From positions 124,001 to 188,000 of the IMG/VR virus record IMGVR_UViG_3300020471_000004: a stretch of 64,000 nucleotides of DNA. One strand, given 5' to 3'. Below are positions 33,944-43,203 of the stretch, one piece after another. The notes under the pieces are model-generated. The model ran no database searches, was not told the origin of the DNA, and saw nothing but the letters and a program-made list of their open reading frames with translations. Position 1 is the first letter of the stretch. Each line of letters opens with the position of its first letter. This DNA comes from a virus. The position numbers were made by a program, and so were the translations under genes.

Positions 33944-35974
33944 ATGGCTTTACGAAAGAGAAAAACAACTACAGCCAAGACCTCAGCGAAGAAAGGCAAA
34001 AACAAAGCTGGTTATGATGAAGATAGCATTGACGTACAGGAAGGTCTAAAAGGTATTCGCCTTAACCCCGGTATGTATCTTGCTGCTCTGGGTAATCGAA
34101 TGGTGTTTCGAATGGTAAAAGAAGTTGTAGATAATTTCTATGACGAATACGCCGCTGGTCGAAACACAGGGGGTGAGGTAATCTACGACCCCAAGACTAA
34201 CGCCTGTATTGTAGCTGACTATGCTCAAGGTATTCCTGTCGGATTAAAACAGACTGAACACGAAGGTAAGGTAAGTACACTTACTCTTATTCTTACAAAA
34301 GTTCACGCAGGTGGTAAGTTTAATGACAAGGCTTACAAAACCTCAAGTGGTACGCACGGTGTTGGTGTTTCTGCGGTAAACGCTGTTTCAAAAGTTCTTG
34401 AAGTATGGACACACCGTGATGGAAGTTGGTACTATCAAAAGTTTAACACTGGTATCCCTGCTGCTAAAGTCAAGAAACTTTCTAAGACGCCTACCGAATT
34501 CAAAAAGATGGGCCTCGCAGAAAAGCGTTTTGACAAGTATGGTACTATTATTCGATTTGTTCCTGACCAGACGGTTGTGTCCGAAGACGCTGCTCGTGGT
34601 AGTCGTAAAACAGAAGACAAACTTACCAAAGCGATTCTGGAAGAAAGCACTACAGAGCGTTGGTTAAAAACGCTTGCCTTATTGAACAAAAATTTTAAGA
34701 TCACATTCAATCATATTGGTAGTGAACCTAAAGTTTTCTTAAACAAGAAAGGTCTAGATTTCCTTATTAGTGAACGCATCAAAGAAAACGAGCTAGGTGC
34801 AGTTATCAAAAAACCTTTTTCGTATTCAGACGGCGAACTTGATTGTGTTGTTACTTGGACTGACCAGCCTGATGACGTACACTTTACATCGTTTGTTAAC
34901 TCGTCTGCTACTTTATCTCATGGTACTCACGTTGAAGGTTTCCGTTCGGCGTTACAAAAAGCAATTAAGCCTCACTTAACAGAGCGCGATAAAAAAGCCA
35001 AGTTCACGGTACATGACCTAATGATTGGTGCGTGTGGTATTCTAAACTTCCGAATGAACTCTGCTATATATGATTCACAGGTCAAAGATAAGTTGGTATC
35101 TAAAGTATCAAAAATCATTGACGATAAACTTAGCGAACCCTTATTGCTGTGGTTTAAAGAAAATCCTCGCGTTGCTAAAAACATAATCAAGAAGGCTACT
35201 ACTGCAAACAGTGCCCGTGAATCTTTGAAAAAGGTAATGCGTTCACTAACAGAAGTTAGAAAAGGCAGTCGTGGTAAGTTGCCTGAAAACCTTACTGAGG
35301 CCCCTAACGTTAAGCCTGATAAAAGAGAAATCTATATAGTAGAAGGTGACTCGGCAGGCGGTACAGCTAAAGACGCCCGTAATGATAACCAAGAGATATT
35401 AAGATTATCTGGTAAGCCTTTGAATGCGCTTAAAGCAGGACTGGACAAATTGCTTACCAGCAAGGCAATAGTTAATATTATTATATCGCTGGGTATTGAC
35501 CCTAGTTCTCTTGATGTTAACTCAGAGAATCCTAAGTTTAGTGTTGATAAGTTGCGTTGTCGTGACGTTATACTTTTAAGTGATCCTGACCCTGATGGTT
35601 CACACATCAATACTCTTATTCTTAGTCTATTCTTCCGACTTATGCCAGACCTTATTAAGCAAGGTCGTTTGTATGTTATTGAAGCCAAGCTGTACAGTGC
35701 TTTGTATAAAGGTAAACTTTACACAGGCGATACGTTTGAAGAATGTTATTCTCAAATGCCCCAGACACCTGATGCTAAACGTAGCGTTATACGCATCAAA
35801 GGTTGGGGAGAAATTAACGCAGATATGATGGACCCTATTGCGTTTGATCCAGAGTTACGCACTATACGCCGTATTACTTGGGTCGATGACCCGGATAAAA
35901 TACAACACTTCCGAAACATTGCTGCTGAATCAAGCGCAAGCCGACGAGAACTTCTAGGTCTCAAGGAAGCTTAA
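33944..35974 (+). CDS. DNA topoisomerase II subunit B (GyrB/ParE-like)
   Basis: 676 residues; ATG 33944 with AAGGAAG, one codon after an in-frame TTG. The GHKL ATPase shows E60 and N64 (KEVVDN), HAGGKF (121-126) and GTHGVG (136-141). The transducer domain follows, then the TOPRIM domain with VEGDSAGGTA (466-475) and SDPDPDGSH (546-554), the metal and DNA-cleavage residues. The C-terminal part is intact. A basic N-terminal extension (about 1-25) is extra. With the 37065 product it should form an A2B2 enzyme for the phage's own supercoiling or decatenation. Confidence 0.95.
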   Translation: MALRKRKTTTAKTSAKKGKNKAGYDEDSIDVQEGLKGIRLNPGMYLAALGNRMVFRMVKEVVDNFYDEYAAGRNTGGEVIYDPKTNACIVADYAQGIPVGLKQTEHEGKVSTLTLILTKVHAGGKFNDKAYKTSSGTHGVGVSAVNAVSKVLEVWTHRDGSWYYQKFNTGIPAAKVKKLSKTPTEFKKMGLAEKRFDKYGTIIRFVPDQTVVSEDAARGSRKTEDKLTKAILEESTTERWLKTLALLNKNFKITFNHIGSEPKVFLNKKGLDFLISERIKENELGAVIKKPFSYSDGELDCVVTWTDQPDDVHFTSFVNSSATLSHGTHVEGFRSALQKAIKPHLTERDKKAKFTVHDLMIGACGILNFRMNSAIYDSQVKDKLVSKVSKIIDDKLSEPLLLWFKENPRVAKNIIKKATTANSARESLKKVMRSLTEVRKGSRGKLPENLTEAPNVKPDKREIYIVEGDSAGGTAKDARNDNQEILRLSGKPLNALKAGLDKLLTSKAIVNIIISLGIDPSSLDVNSENPKFSVDKLRCRDVILLSDPDPDGSHINTLILSLFFRLMPDLIKQGRLYVIEAKLYSALYKGKLYTGDTFEECYSQMPQTPDAKRSVIRIKGWGEINADMMDPIAFDPELRTIRRITWVDDPDKIQHFRNIAAESSASRRELLGLKEA

Positions 35975-35985
35975 GGAAAAATATT

Positions 35986-36453
35986 ATGGACAAGATAAAC
36001 TCTGTGGATGTGTACCTTCTTTTGGATATTGTGTTTACTCCTTTATTCGATGAAAACACAACTTCTATTATGAATATGAATGTCTCTAAACCTATTTGGG
36101 TAGAAACTTCTTTGCTGGTTGAAGGTAACCAGCTAATTTTCCCTACGTTTGTCTTGTCTGTGGTTTGTCCTTTTGTTATTACTAAAGAAGGAAAGATTCT
36201 TAAATGCCGATATAACCCTGCTCTTGAAGGTATCTCCTTTTTTGGGTACGAACTAGAGCTGCTTGAAGGAATGTGTATTCGCACAAAAAATCAAGAGTGG
36301 GATTGGGAATCTTTAACTTCTAAGCATCACAGTTATGCATCTTTAAAATCAGTTTACGGAAGCATGGATGAATTTCGAAGGACGATAGACCAGTATCCTT
36401 ACGATAACTCGTTATTAAAGTCAATTTTAGAGGAAGCAGAACTTGAACTCTGA
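35986..36453 (+). CDS. hypothetical protein
   Basis: 155 residues, AAGGA before ATG 35986. Between the two topoisomerase subunit genes. Beta-rich first half, acidic end. Function unknown. Confidence 0.65.
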   Translation: MDKINSVDVYLLLDIVFTPLFDENTTSIMNMNVSKPIWVETSLLVEGNQLIFPTFVLSVVCPFVITKEGKILKCRYNPALEGISFFGYELELLEGMCIRTKNQEWDWESLTSKHHSYASLKSVYGSMDEFRRTIDQYPYDNSLLKSILEEAELEL

Positions 36454-36970
36454 TATAGGTAAAACAGAATACGATTCTTTTGCTTTGATTTTCATTGAAT
36501 CGATTTATCAACCGATAAACTTAGCAAGCGAGTCAGGGTGGTACAAGCTACCTTGCATAGTTAATCAAGAGGCTCAGACTATAGTGGCACTGAGTACCCA
36601 AAGTCTATTCACTTCTCGCATAACTATCACTAGTGACCGTTTTATTAGGAAGTGGCCCAGTGCTTTACCCCTGGTAGGAAAGCAAATACTGCCGCCTACT
36701 TTTGAAGAGCTTGAAACTAAAGCGGTTGAAGTAAAACAAGAGCATGTTCCTTTTATGTTCAAACAAGGCTCACCTAGCCAATTAGGGTTTACTGATGTTG
36801 AATATAAGCAATTGTGGTCAGGTAAGATATACGAGACACCTACTGCACCTTTTGCAGACCTTTACAAACTGTTTAGAGACATTACTGTTAAGGCATGTCC
36901 TGATTTGTTCAAACAAGGTACTCCCTTAGATGCAGATGCTGATGACGGTTCAGGTTGCTCTACTTGCTAA
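36443..36970 (+). CDS. hypothetical protein (TTG start)
   Basis: 175 residues. The start is TTG 36443, supported by GAGGA 9 bases upstream inside the previous gene. The C-terminus ends GSGCSTC. No family recognised. It ends 13 bp before a GGTAC box. Confidence 0.6.
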   Translation: MNSDIGKTEYDSFALIFIESIYQPINLASESGWYKLPCIVNQEAQTIVALSTQSLFTSRITITSDRFIRKWPSALPLVGKQILPPTFEELETKAVEVKQEHVPFMFKQGSPSQLGFTDVEYKQLWSGKIYETPTAPFADLYKLFRDITVKACPDLFKQGTPLDADADDGSGCSTC

Positions 36971-36982
36971 CTTTATTAAGTC

Positions 36983-37027
36983 GGTACAAAACAGACTATA
37001 AACTTATACGTGTGTTTGTGTTATAAT
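36983..37027 (+). promoter_or_regulatory. GGTAC-box promoter 10
   Basis: AACTTTATTAAGTC then GGTACAAAAC (36983-36992), 29 bp, TTATAAT with -10 at 37022-37027. No GTTGTG hairpin. It drives the topoisomerase A subunit gene. Confidence 0.8.
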
Positions 37028-37064
37028 ATGCGTTCTCAAAAACAACAACTAATAAGGGTTCTTA

Positions 37065-38672
37065 ATGAGAAAGAGAAAAGCTTCCTCAGATTCAGAAGAT
37101 ACCAAACGCCGTCTGGTGCGCAGACGAAAAACAGGCGTTACAAAATCTAAAACAAAAAAGAAATCTTTAGGTAAGCTTGCACAGAAAGCCGCTAAGCCTG
37201 ATTACAACACAAACATCGAAGGTGCAGATGAAATTACCTTGGATGATTTTGCTGGTGCAAGTCTTACACACTACGGATCATATGTTGTAGAAGAACGTGC
37301 TGTACCTGATTACCGCGATGGTCTTAAACCTGTTCACAGATACATACTTTGGGCAATGCATGACCTAGGTATCAATTCTAGATCAGGTTACAAAAAGTCA
37401 GCTCGTACTATTGGTGATGTTCTTGGTAAGTATCACCCGCATGGTGACCAGTCTGCTTACGGTGCTATGTCTACTCTTGTTAACTACAAGTTGAATCCTC
37501 AACTTGTTCAAGGTCAAGGTAACTGGGGTACTCCTGTAGACCCTCATGCTGCAATGCGTTATACCGAGGCCCGATTAAGTGCGTTCAGTGATATTTTCTT
37601 GCTAGATAAGCACTACTTGAAAACTGTTCCTAAAATCGATAACTTTGACCAAACTTTAAAGGTACCGCTGTATTTGCCTGCTACGTTACCTACACTTATG
37701 ATAACAGGTAGCTCTGGAATCGGTTTTGGTATAGCTTCATCGAATCCTCCGTTTGACGTAGACGGTGTGTACAAGATGGCTGTAAGTAGCTTGAAGGCGT
37801 TTGCTGCTAAAAAGAAAGTTACTTATAAAACCTGCATGAAGAACCTGACTATTGATTATGGTTTCGGGTGTACGCAGGTTAGTGGTGATGATGAAATGGA
37901 AGACCTGTTCAAGACAGGTAAAGCTTCTATTAAATTTGTACCTGAAATAAAAGTTGACCCCAAGACCAAGACTATCGAGATAGTTTCATTCGCGCCTGGC
38001 TTTAGAAGTGTAAGTGGTATACAGAAAAAGCTAGACAAGATTGCAGGCTGGGACGGTGTTAGCAGAGCTGGTGACAACTCAGGTGCTAAAAACAAAAAAG
38101 CAGGAAAGCTAGGTGCATATTATTATGTAACTGCTTCGCGTGGAACATCTGAGCAGGCTTTGTATGACTTGGCTGACCGAGTATACAAGGAAGTTACAGG
38201 CTCTGAGAGTTACGATTTAGGATTTACTGTTCGTAACCATGAAGATCGTAACCAGTTTATAAAAAGCGGCTACCCTGCTTACTTTAATAACTGGGCCAAG
38301 TATCGATTCATACTTGAGCACAAAGCTATTGCTATACATATCGAAGAGCGAAAGGCAGCTATTGCCTTGCTTGAATTAAAAGTGTTGGCAGTAGACAAGC
38401 GTGATATAATTATGCAGGTTCTTAAATCTAAAACAAAGGACTTAGATGCTACGCTTGCTAAGAAACTAAGAATACCTCTTGAAGATGCCAAGACTATTCT
38501 GAACCTACAGACTAGACGACTAGCAGCTTTAGAGAAACCTCAACTTCTGGCAGAGATTAAAGACCTCAAGAGTCAGATACGAGAGTTACAAAAGGATGAT
38601 GCAAATCCTTTGAAACGAATCTTGCGAATCACCAAGGAACAGTATGATACGTACCGCAAGCGTATCAAATAA
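37065..38672 (+). CDS. DNA topoisomerase II subunit A (GyrA/ParC-like), short form
   Basis: 535 residues, AAGGG before ATG 37065. After a basic tail (1-45) comes the breakage-reunion core: RDGLKPVHRYILWAM (84-98), GKYHPHGD (121-128), QGNWGTPVD and the catalytic Tyr166 in AAMRYTEAR. The coiled-coil gate is at the end (about 430-520). The C-terminal beta-pinwheel that wraps DNA in GyrA is absent, so relaxing or decatenating activity is more likely than gyrase activity. At the quinolone pocket, E. coli Ser83 and Asp87 correspond to Gln129 and Gly133. Confidence 0.95.
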   Translation: MRKRKASSDSEDTKRRLVRRRKTGVTKSKTKKKSLGKLAQKAAKPDYNTNIEGADEITLDDFAGASLTHYGSYVVEERAVPDYRDGLKPVHRYILWAMHDLGINSRSGYKKSARTIGDVLGKYHPHGDQSAYGAMSTLVNYKLNPQLVQGQGNWGTPVDPHAAMRYTEARLSAFSDIFLLDKHYLKTVPKIDNFDQTLKVPLYLPATLPTLMITGSSGIGFGIASSNPPFDVDGVYKMAVSSLKAFAAKKKVTYKTCMKNLTIDYGFGCTQVSGDDEMEDLFKTGKASIKFVPEIKVDPKTKTIEIVSFAPGFRSVSGIQKKLDKIAGWDGVSRAGDNSGAKNKKAGKLGAYYYVTASRGTSEQALYDLADRVYKEVTGSESYDLGFTVRNHEDRNQFIKSGYPAYFNNWAKYRFILEHKAIAIHIEERKAAIALLELKVLAVDKRDIIMQVLKSKTKDLDATLAKKLRIPLEDAKTILNLQTRRLAALEKPQLLAEIKDLKSQIRELQKDDANPLKRILRITKEQYDTYRKRIK

Positions 38673-38694
38673 CCTGGATGGTTTGTAAGTGCGT

Positions 38695-38776
38695 GTTGCT
38701 GTAAAATGCGCTTCTAGATTCGGTAGCTGAAAATAGTAATTTAACTAGACTACGCTACCGAATCTGGTACAGCAAC
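38695..38776 (+). ncRNA. nested inverted-repeat RNA element
   Basis: GTTGCTGTA (38695-38703) pairs with TACAGCAAC (38768-38776), enclosing AGATTCGGTAGC (38716-38727) paired with GCTACCGAATCT (38754-38765) around a 26-nt A+T-rich loop. Two further hairpins follow (GGGAATGTTCCC at about 38790 and AAGCC/GGCTT at about 38806). It could be an elaborate terminator, a small RNA or a protein-binding site. No tRNA features are present. Confidence 0.5.
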
Positions 38777-38836
38777 TATTTGCATTTTTGGGAATGTTCC
38801 CATTTAAGCCTTTTTGGCTTTTAAGGATATAAAAAT

Positions 38837-40195
38837 ATGACAAAGCAATTGGCAACAAGCCTAGACTCTATCGAGTCTGCGGCCCTTTCTATATTTACCT
38901 CTTTGAAAAGATCTGGTTCTGCTTTAGACCGTAACCAGTTTTGTAAGAACCTTGATAATCTTACAACGCTTGTGGATTCGGCTTTAGGAATCAAAGACAG
39001 ATCTAAACCTCGTGGCACCAAAGCGACACTTACTTATATCCGTAACTCTGTGGACTCTGTTTCACAAGGGATAAAAGATCGCGACCTCAATGTAACCGAA
39101 ACTCGTAGCATATTCTTCACCAAGATAATGCCTCGTGTTAAGACTATAAATGACATTTCCTCTAAAATAAAGAACCGTGCTAGCGAGCAGGAGTTAGTTG
39201 AAAAAACAGCTAACGAAGCCTGGTCTACAGCAACTAAAGGTTCTAAAGGCAGTCAACTTGCAGAAGCTCTTGAGTATGCAAAAGAGGCTACCGAAGCTAG
39301 ACAAGAAGCTCTTGAAAAAGCTTCCCAAGAGATTGAGCTGTCAGCTATGGCTGCCGGTTCACAAAAACTCCGAGATTATTCGGTTCACTCCAAAAAATTC
39401 CTTTCACCTAAAGGCAAAGAATACAAACGTATACTTGAAACAGGGTCTTGTTTACCTGTTCAATCACCTGTGTTTGTATCCTTTTCTCATGGTCGTTTGC
39501 GTGAAACTTCTGTACTGGACGAATTAGGTTTCAAGTACAGTGTTGTTAGTTCACGGGATTCTGACCATGCTGATGTAGCTCTCGTCTTAGAAGATCAAAT
39601 TCTATTACAATTCAGTAAACGTAATGCCCTTATTTACTTTGAAAATCTGGTTGAACAGATGCGTAAAAACATTCGGTCTTCGGATGATAGCAAAACCTGT
39701 AGGCAAAAAAGAAAGCAACTTAAAAGCCTTGAACAAAAGCAGGAGCGTTTATCTAGCCAGTTAAGAAAAGAAAAATTAAACAAAAGCACAGGTGCGACCA
39801 TCCAAAGTCTATTAGACAGAACGCTTGTGCAAGTCGAAGAGACCCAGGCAGATATTGCCAAACTAGAGGAGAATTTAAAACGTAAACGGCACGAAATAAC
39901 GGTACTCAAAAGGGAAGTGTTTCGTAAGTCTACATTGTTAAACAGTGAAGGAAAGCCTAAAGTATTGTTGAAACCTAAAGCTTACGAGCAGTATCTAGGA
40001 TACATACTTAATCAGTTTCACGAAAAAGGTCATCACTATTCAATGCTTTCTAGTCAGTTTGAAACGCATTCGGATATTGCTGATATACAGATAGCGTGGC
40101 TGGTTCACAGTGACGTAGCTGATGTGGTTCGTTCATTATACGGCGACACCAACATAGTTACTAACTGGGGATTTCCTTGGAAACAACATGTCTAA
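38837..40195 (+). CDS. hypothetical protein with coiled coils
   Basis: 452 residues, AAGGA before ATG 38837. Largely helical; strong coiled coils at about 120-165 and 285-355. A small folded region with several His residues lies near the end (about 395-450). Overlaps the HNH gene by 8 bp. Possibly structural or scaffolding; not recognised. Confidence 0.7.
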   Translation: MTKQLATSLDSIESAALSIFTSLKRSGSALDRNQFCKNLDNLTTLVDSALGIKDRSKPRGTKATLTYIRNSVDSVSQGIKDRDLNVTETRSIFFTKIMPRVKTINDISSKIKNRASEQELVEKTANEAWSTATKGSKGSQLAEALEYAKEATEARQEALEKASQEIELSAMAAGSQKLRDYSVHSKKFLSPKGKEYKRILETGSCLPVQSPVFVSFSHGRLRETSVLDELGFKYSVVSSRDSDHADVALVLEDQILLQFSKRNALIYFENLVEQMRKNIRSSDDSKTCRQKRKQLKSLEQKQERLSSQLRKEKLNKSTGATIQSLLDRTLVQVEETQADIAKLEENLKRKRHEITVLKREVFRKSTLLNSEGKPKVLLKPKAYEQYLGYILNQFHEKGHHYSMLSSQFETHSDIADIQIAWLVHSDVADVVRSLYGDTNIVTNWGFPWKQHV

Positions 40196-40775
40196 AAACA
40201 AAGCTAGTGAAAATAAACTCCCGCCTGAGGAGAACGGGGAGTTCACTAGATGCTGTATATGTTTTGGATGGACGCGAAACATCCACTGGCATCATACAGT
40301 ACCTCAAGCTTTAGGTGGAAAGGAAAGCTTGCAGATACCGATAGACGGGAATTGTCATACGACCTTACACGCAAAATCAGAAGCTGTCGTATCGTACTTA
40401 AAAGGAAATCGGACTGAACCACCTGGGAGATTTTGGGATAAGTGGGAATCAGAGCAAAGGGCTGAACCTTACCTACAGATATTAGTTCAAGCTATGTTAG
40501 ATCCTCCCGTAGAGGACGGCGATAAAAAAATTAAGCTTGGGCAACTTGAGGTAGACCTAGTTACAAGGGAACTATTAACAAGACTTAAACTAGATTTGCC
40601 TGGTGTTACTAATATCACCCAAACGTTACATTACTGCATACAATATACATTACAAAATCAAGGGTACAAACATGAAACTGATCACAACAAATCTACCGGT
40701 AAAAGAGATAGTAACAGGTCACCTAACTTGCGGTGGGTGCGCGGGACTAAACGTAGAAAATCTAGTCGGCGGTAA
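40188..40775 (+). CDS. HNH endonuclease-like protein
   Basis: 195 residues. The HNH core is at 22-61: CCIC (22-25), IHWHHTVPQALGG (32-44), DGNCHTTLH (53-61), with the HH pair and later N/H as expected for a beta-beta-alpha-metal nuclease. The C-terminus is basic. A role in DNA processing is likely; homing activity is possible but no intron is seen. The last 104 bp overlap the next gene in another frame, an unusually long overlap. Confidence 0.75.
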   Translation: MSKNKASENKLPPEENGEFTRCCICFGWTRNIHWHHTVPQALGGKESLQIPIDGNCHTTLHAKSEAVVSYLKGNRTEPPGRFWDKWESEQRAEPYLQILVQAMLDPPVEDGDKKIKLGQLEVDLVTRELLTRLKLDLPGVTNITQTLHYCIQYTLQNQGYKHETDHNKSTGKRDSNRSPNLRWVRGTKRRKSSRR

Positions 40776-41553
40776 AGATTTAAAAAGTTGTTCAGAGTTA
40801 GGTAAACTGGAGACCTCTAAAGCGTGTCCGAAGTTCCAGCAAGACCCTACACAAATCAGAGACTTATTGAGCGAAGACTTTGAAGATGGTGTTCGAGAGA
40901 TTGCTGACGTTATGAAGCAGATGAATCCTCGGCAACTTAAAGCAATGGCAGGCATGTTCTTGAATGAAGTACGAACGAGAAAGAGTAAGTTTTTTGCCTG
41001 GCAACCTGTTATTGTTAGATTCAGAGGAACCGCTAGTTCAAACTATATGTCAAACTTTATGACTGCGCGTGTGGTGAACGCGGATAAAGATACAGTACGT
41101 TTAACAAGTGACGATGGTAAAACAGTTCTGCGTTATGAAAATACAGGCGATACAGGCCCTAGTATTTATAGCGTGGCAAACTTTGCACCGTTAAAAGAAA
41201 CGATGATTGAGAAAGGCAAACGCGTTGACCCTAGTGACAGAGCAACACCTAAACGTTTGCGTCCTCTTGATCATAAAGATGTAGACTTCGAGCTTAACAC
41301 CGATGGTTTAAACGGCCACGTATCAAGCATTGGTAAAGTTGTTAAGTCTAACAAAGTTGCAAGGCGCGCCAAGAACGATAGCAACTTATTCGACCTTACT
41401 AAAATCGCACAGCAGATTGACGGCGGTACTGCTAACTACATGGTGCAAGATGAAGACTCTGGTGAGTATCAAATTGCAGCAAACAAGTATACAAAAGGCG
41501 TCAAGCGTAGACGCAAAGGAAGCAGTGAGGTTGAACTAGGGGACTTCGAATAA
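40672..41553 (+). CDS. hypothetical protein with N-terminal cysteine cluster
   Basis: 293 residues; ATG 40672 with AAGGG upstream, inside the end of the HNH gene. CGGC (20-23), C40 and C52 could form a zinc site. A beta-rich central part (about 125-190) contains a KDTVRLTSDDG strand pair similar to the 30695 product, and the C-terminus is basic then acidic. Probably nucleic-acid associated. Confidence 0.65.
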   Translation: MKLITTNLPVKEIVTGHLTCGGCAGLNVENLVGGKDLKSCSELGKLETSKACPKFQQDPTQIRDLLSEDFEDGVREIADVMKQMNPRQLKAMAGMFLNEVRTRKSKFFAWQPVIVRFRGTASSNYMSNFMTARVVNADKDTVRLTSDDGKTVLRYENTGDTGPSIYSVANFAPLKETMIEKGKRVDPSDRATPKRLRPLDHKDVDFELNTDGLNGHVSSIGKVVKSNKVARRAKNDSNLFDLTKIAQQIDGGTANYMVQDEDSGEYQIAANKYTKGVKRRRKGSSEVELGDFE

Positions 41554-41555
41554 AA

Positions 41556-42713
41556 ATGACTCACTACAAAAGCTTATTTGATCACATATCGGATTTGCTG
41601 GAGCTTAAACCTAGAACGCCTGAGTTTTATCAGGCGTTTGTATTCACTCTTGAGCATGTGTGTTTACAAACCTCTATAAAAGAGTTCCACGATAACTTAT
41701 CTACTGTGGTCAATTTCAAAAAATTAAAAAGTGGTCTTACAGCAAGCAAGTTCAGATTAACAATCTCTAAATCAGGTTACGTTATTTTACGCTTGCGTTT
41801 TTATTCTGTTTATATGTGTTTAACACGAGGGGCATCATCTGAGGATTTTGATTATTGGCAACACCAGTATTCAATTGATAGGAAGGACAGAGTTTTATTA
41901 GAGCGCTTACATAAACAGCGTTTTAGCGGACCTAGTCTTAAAACAAAAGTAGGTAAAAAATTCAAGCAGAAAGAGATGTTTAGTGCTGCTTCGGTAGAGA
42001 ATGTTATAACAGAGTTCGGCATAATGCTGCCTGATGTTAAACGCTTTATCAAGATGGTAATAAACAAACGTCTTCGGTTTATTCTGCGCACCTACAATAT
42101 GACTAGGGACGAGTTTATCAGTGAACTAATGTTTAGTGCGGTAAAAGCACATTACAAATCTAAGCCTAATGATTACACCCTAGAGAAATCTACTAACATA
42201 GTTAGAAGAAGTATCGATAACGCGGCGGTAAATATCATTAACGCTTATACCACTACTAAGCGTGAGCGCCTTATAAACGAAGGACAAGATTCACAAGGAC
42301 ATAACGTCTTTACTCTTAGAGTTGTTTCTGAGAATCAGATGCGCTTAAAGGATATGTCAGGCGAAGACCTAGATTTATCTTACGATAGCATGTTCAGTTC
42401 TGCTTTAAGAATTAAAGAAGAAAAATTAAAAGACATTAATTTTAGTGTTGACCAGCTTATCAGAAAGTTCGGGTATCGCTCTAGAAGAGGACGCCTGTTA
42501 ACCGCTTTCTTTAAGCAGGATTGTGTGCGTTTCAACCGGTGGTTAGTGAATAACAAATACCTAAGAAGCGAAACAAAAACAACACAAGAATTTATGGATT
42601 CGAAAACCAGGGAAGAATTTATTAAAATTCTCGCAGTGTATCTGGATACTACGCCTGAGCAAATTAAAGACAAAGCGTTACCGAGTATGGCTAAGGCACT
42701 TGCGCTAATATAA
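41556..42713 (+). CDS. possible sigma-factor-like protein
   Basis: 385 residues. The region about 160-240 (helices around VKRFIKMVINKRLRFIL, then DEFISELMFSAVKAHYK, then IVRRSIDNAAVNIINAY) has the helix order and spacing of sigma-70 region 2, and the C-terminal part (about 290-380) is helical and could hold region-4-like helices. This is pattern-level only. If right, it would direct RNA polymerase to a phage promoter class. A helical structural protein is the alternative. Confidence 0.35.
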   Translation: MTHYKSLFDHISDLLELKPRTPEFYQAFVFTLEHVCLQTSIKEFHDNLSTVVNFKKLKSGLTASKFRLTISKSGYVILRLRFYSVYMCLTRGASSEDFDYWQHQYSIDRKDRVLLERLHKQRFSGPSLKTKVGKKFKQKEMFSAASVENVITEFGIMLPDVKRFIKMVINKRLRFILRTYNMTRDEFISELMFSAVKAHYKSKPNDYTLEKSTNIVRRSIDNAAVNIINAYTTTKRERLINEGQDSQGHNVFTLRVVSENQMRLKDMSGEDLDLSYDSMFSSALRIKEEKLKDINFSVDQLIRKFGYRSRRGRLLTAFFKQDCVRFNRWLVNNKYLRSETKTTQEFMDSKTREEFIKILAVYLDTTPEQIKDKALPSMAKALALI

Positions 42714-42723
42714 AGGAAAGACA

Positions 42724-43197
42724 ATGACTACTGAAATGCTTGCAGAAAAACCACGACCGAGTATACTTTACCCCCATCAACTAGAGGCTCTTTTCTTTTT
42801 AACGTTAGATGAACCTTTAGTTGCGTCTGATCTTCCGAGCCCAGGTCGGCGTTCGGAAGACACTACTGACCCTAAAATTGCTCAAGCAAGACTTTGTTTG
42901 TGGATGACGTATCACCTTATCAAGAATGATACCACTAACTCTATTGCTGATACTAAAATCATTTGGTGGATAAAAAGAAACTACCATATGGAAAGTAGTA
43001 TGATTGTAGCCTGTTTAAAAGGTTTAGAGTCAATCTTTGAGTGCGTTAAATCATTCAGCTACAACAACGATAAAAAGTGTAAAACAAGGTATACTGTTAA
43101 TCGTTGTGATTCTTCTAACTTCGACTTATGGTGTGAAGATTTCGAGAAGAAGAACAAGAATATACTCTTTGTTAAGAGTAAGCTGGTAGCGAAATAG
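42724..43197 (+). CDS. hypothetical protein
   Basis: 157 residues, AAAGGA before ATG 42724. Immediately upstream of the helicase gene. A helix-turn-helix-like stretch is possible around 75-110 but not convincing. It might be a helicase loader or primosome partner by position only. Confidence 0.65.
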   Translation: MTTEMLAEKPRPSILYPHQLEALFFLTLDEPLVASDLPSPGRRSEDTTDPKIAQARLCLWMTYHLIKNDTTNSIADTKIIWWIKRNYHMESSMIVACLKGLESIFECVKSFSYNNDKKCKTRYTVNRCDSSNFDLWCEDFEKKNKNILFVKSKLVAK

Positions 43198-43203
43198 GTA
43201 ACT

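Noticed and set aside
38695-38776. tRNA-like element
   Set aside because: The stems do not follow the cloverleaf lengths; there is no GTTC T-loop, anticodon arm or CCA.
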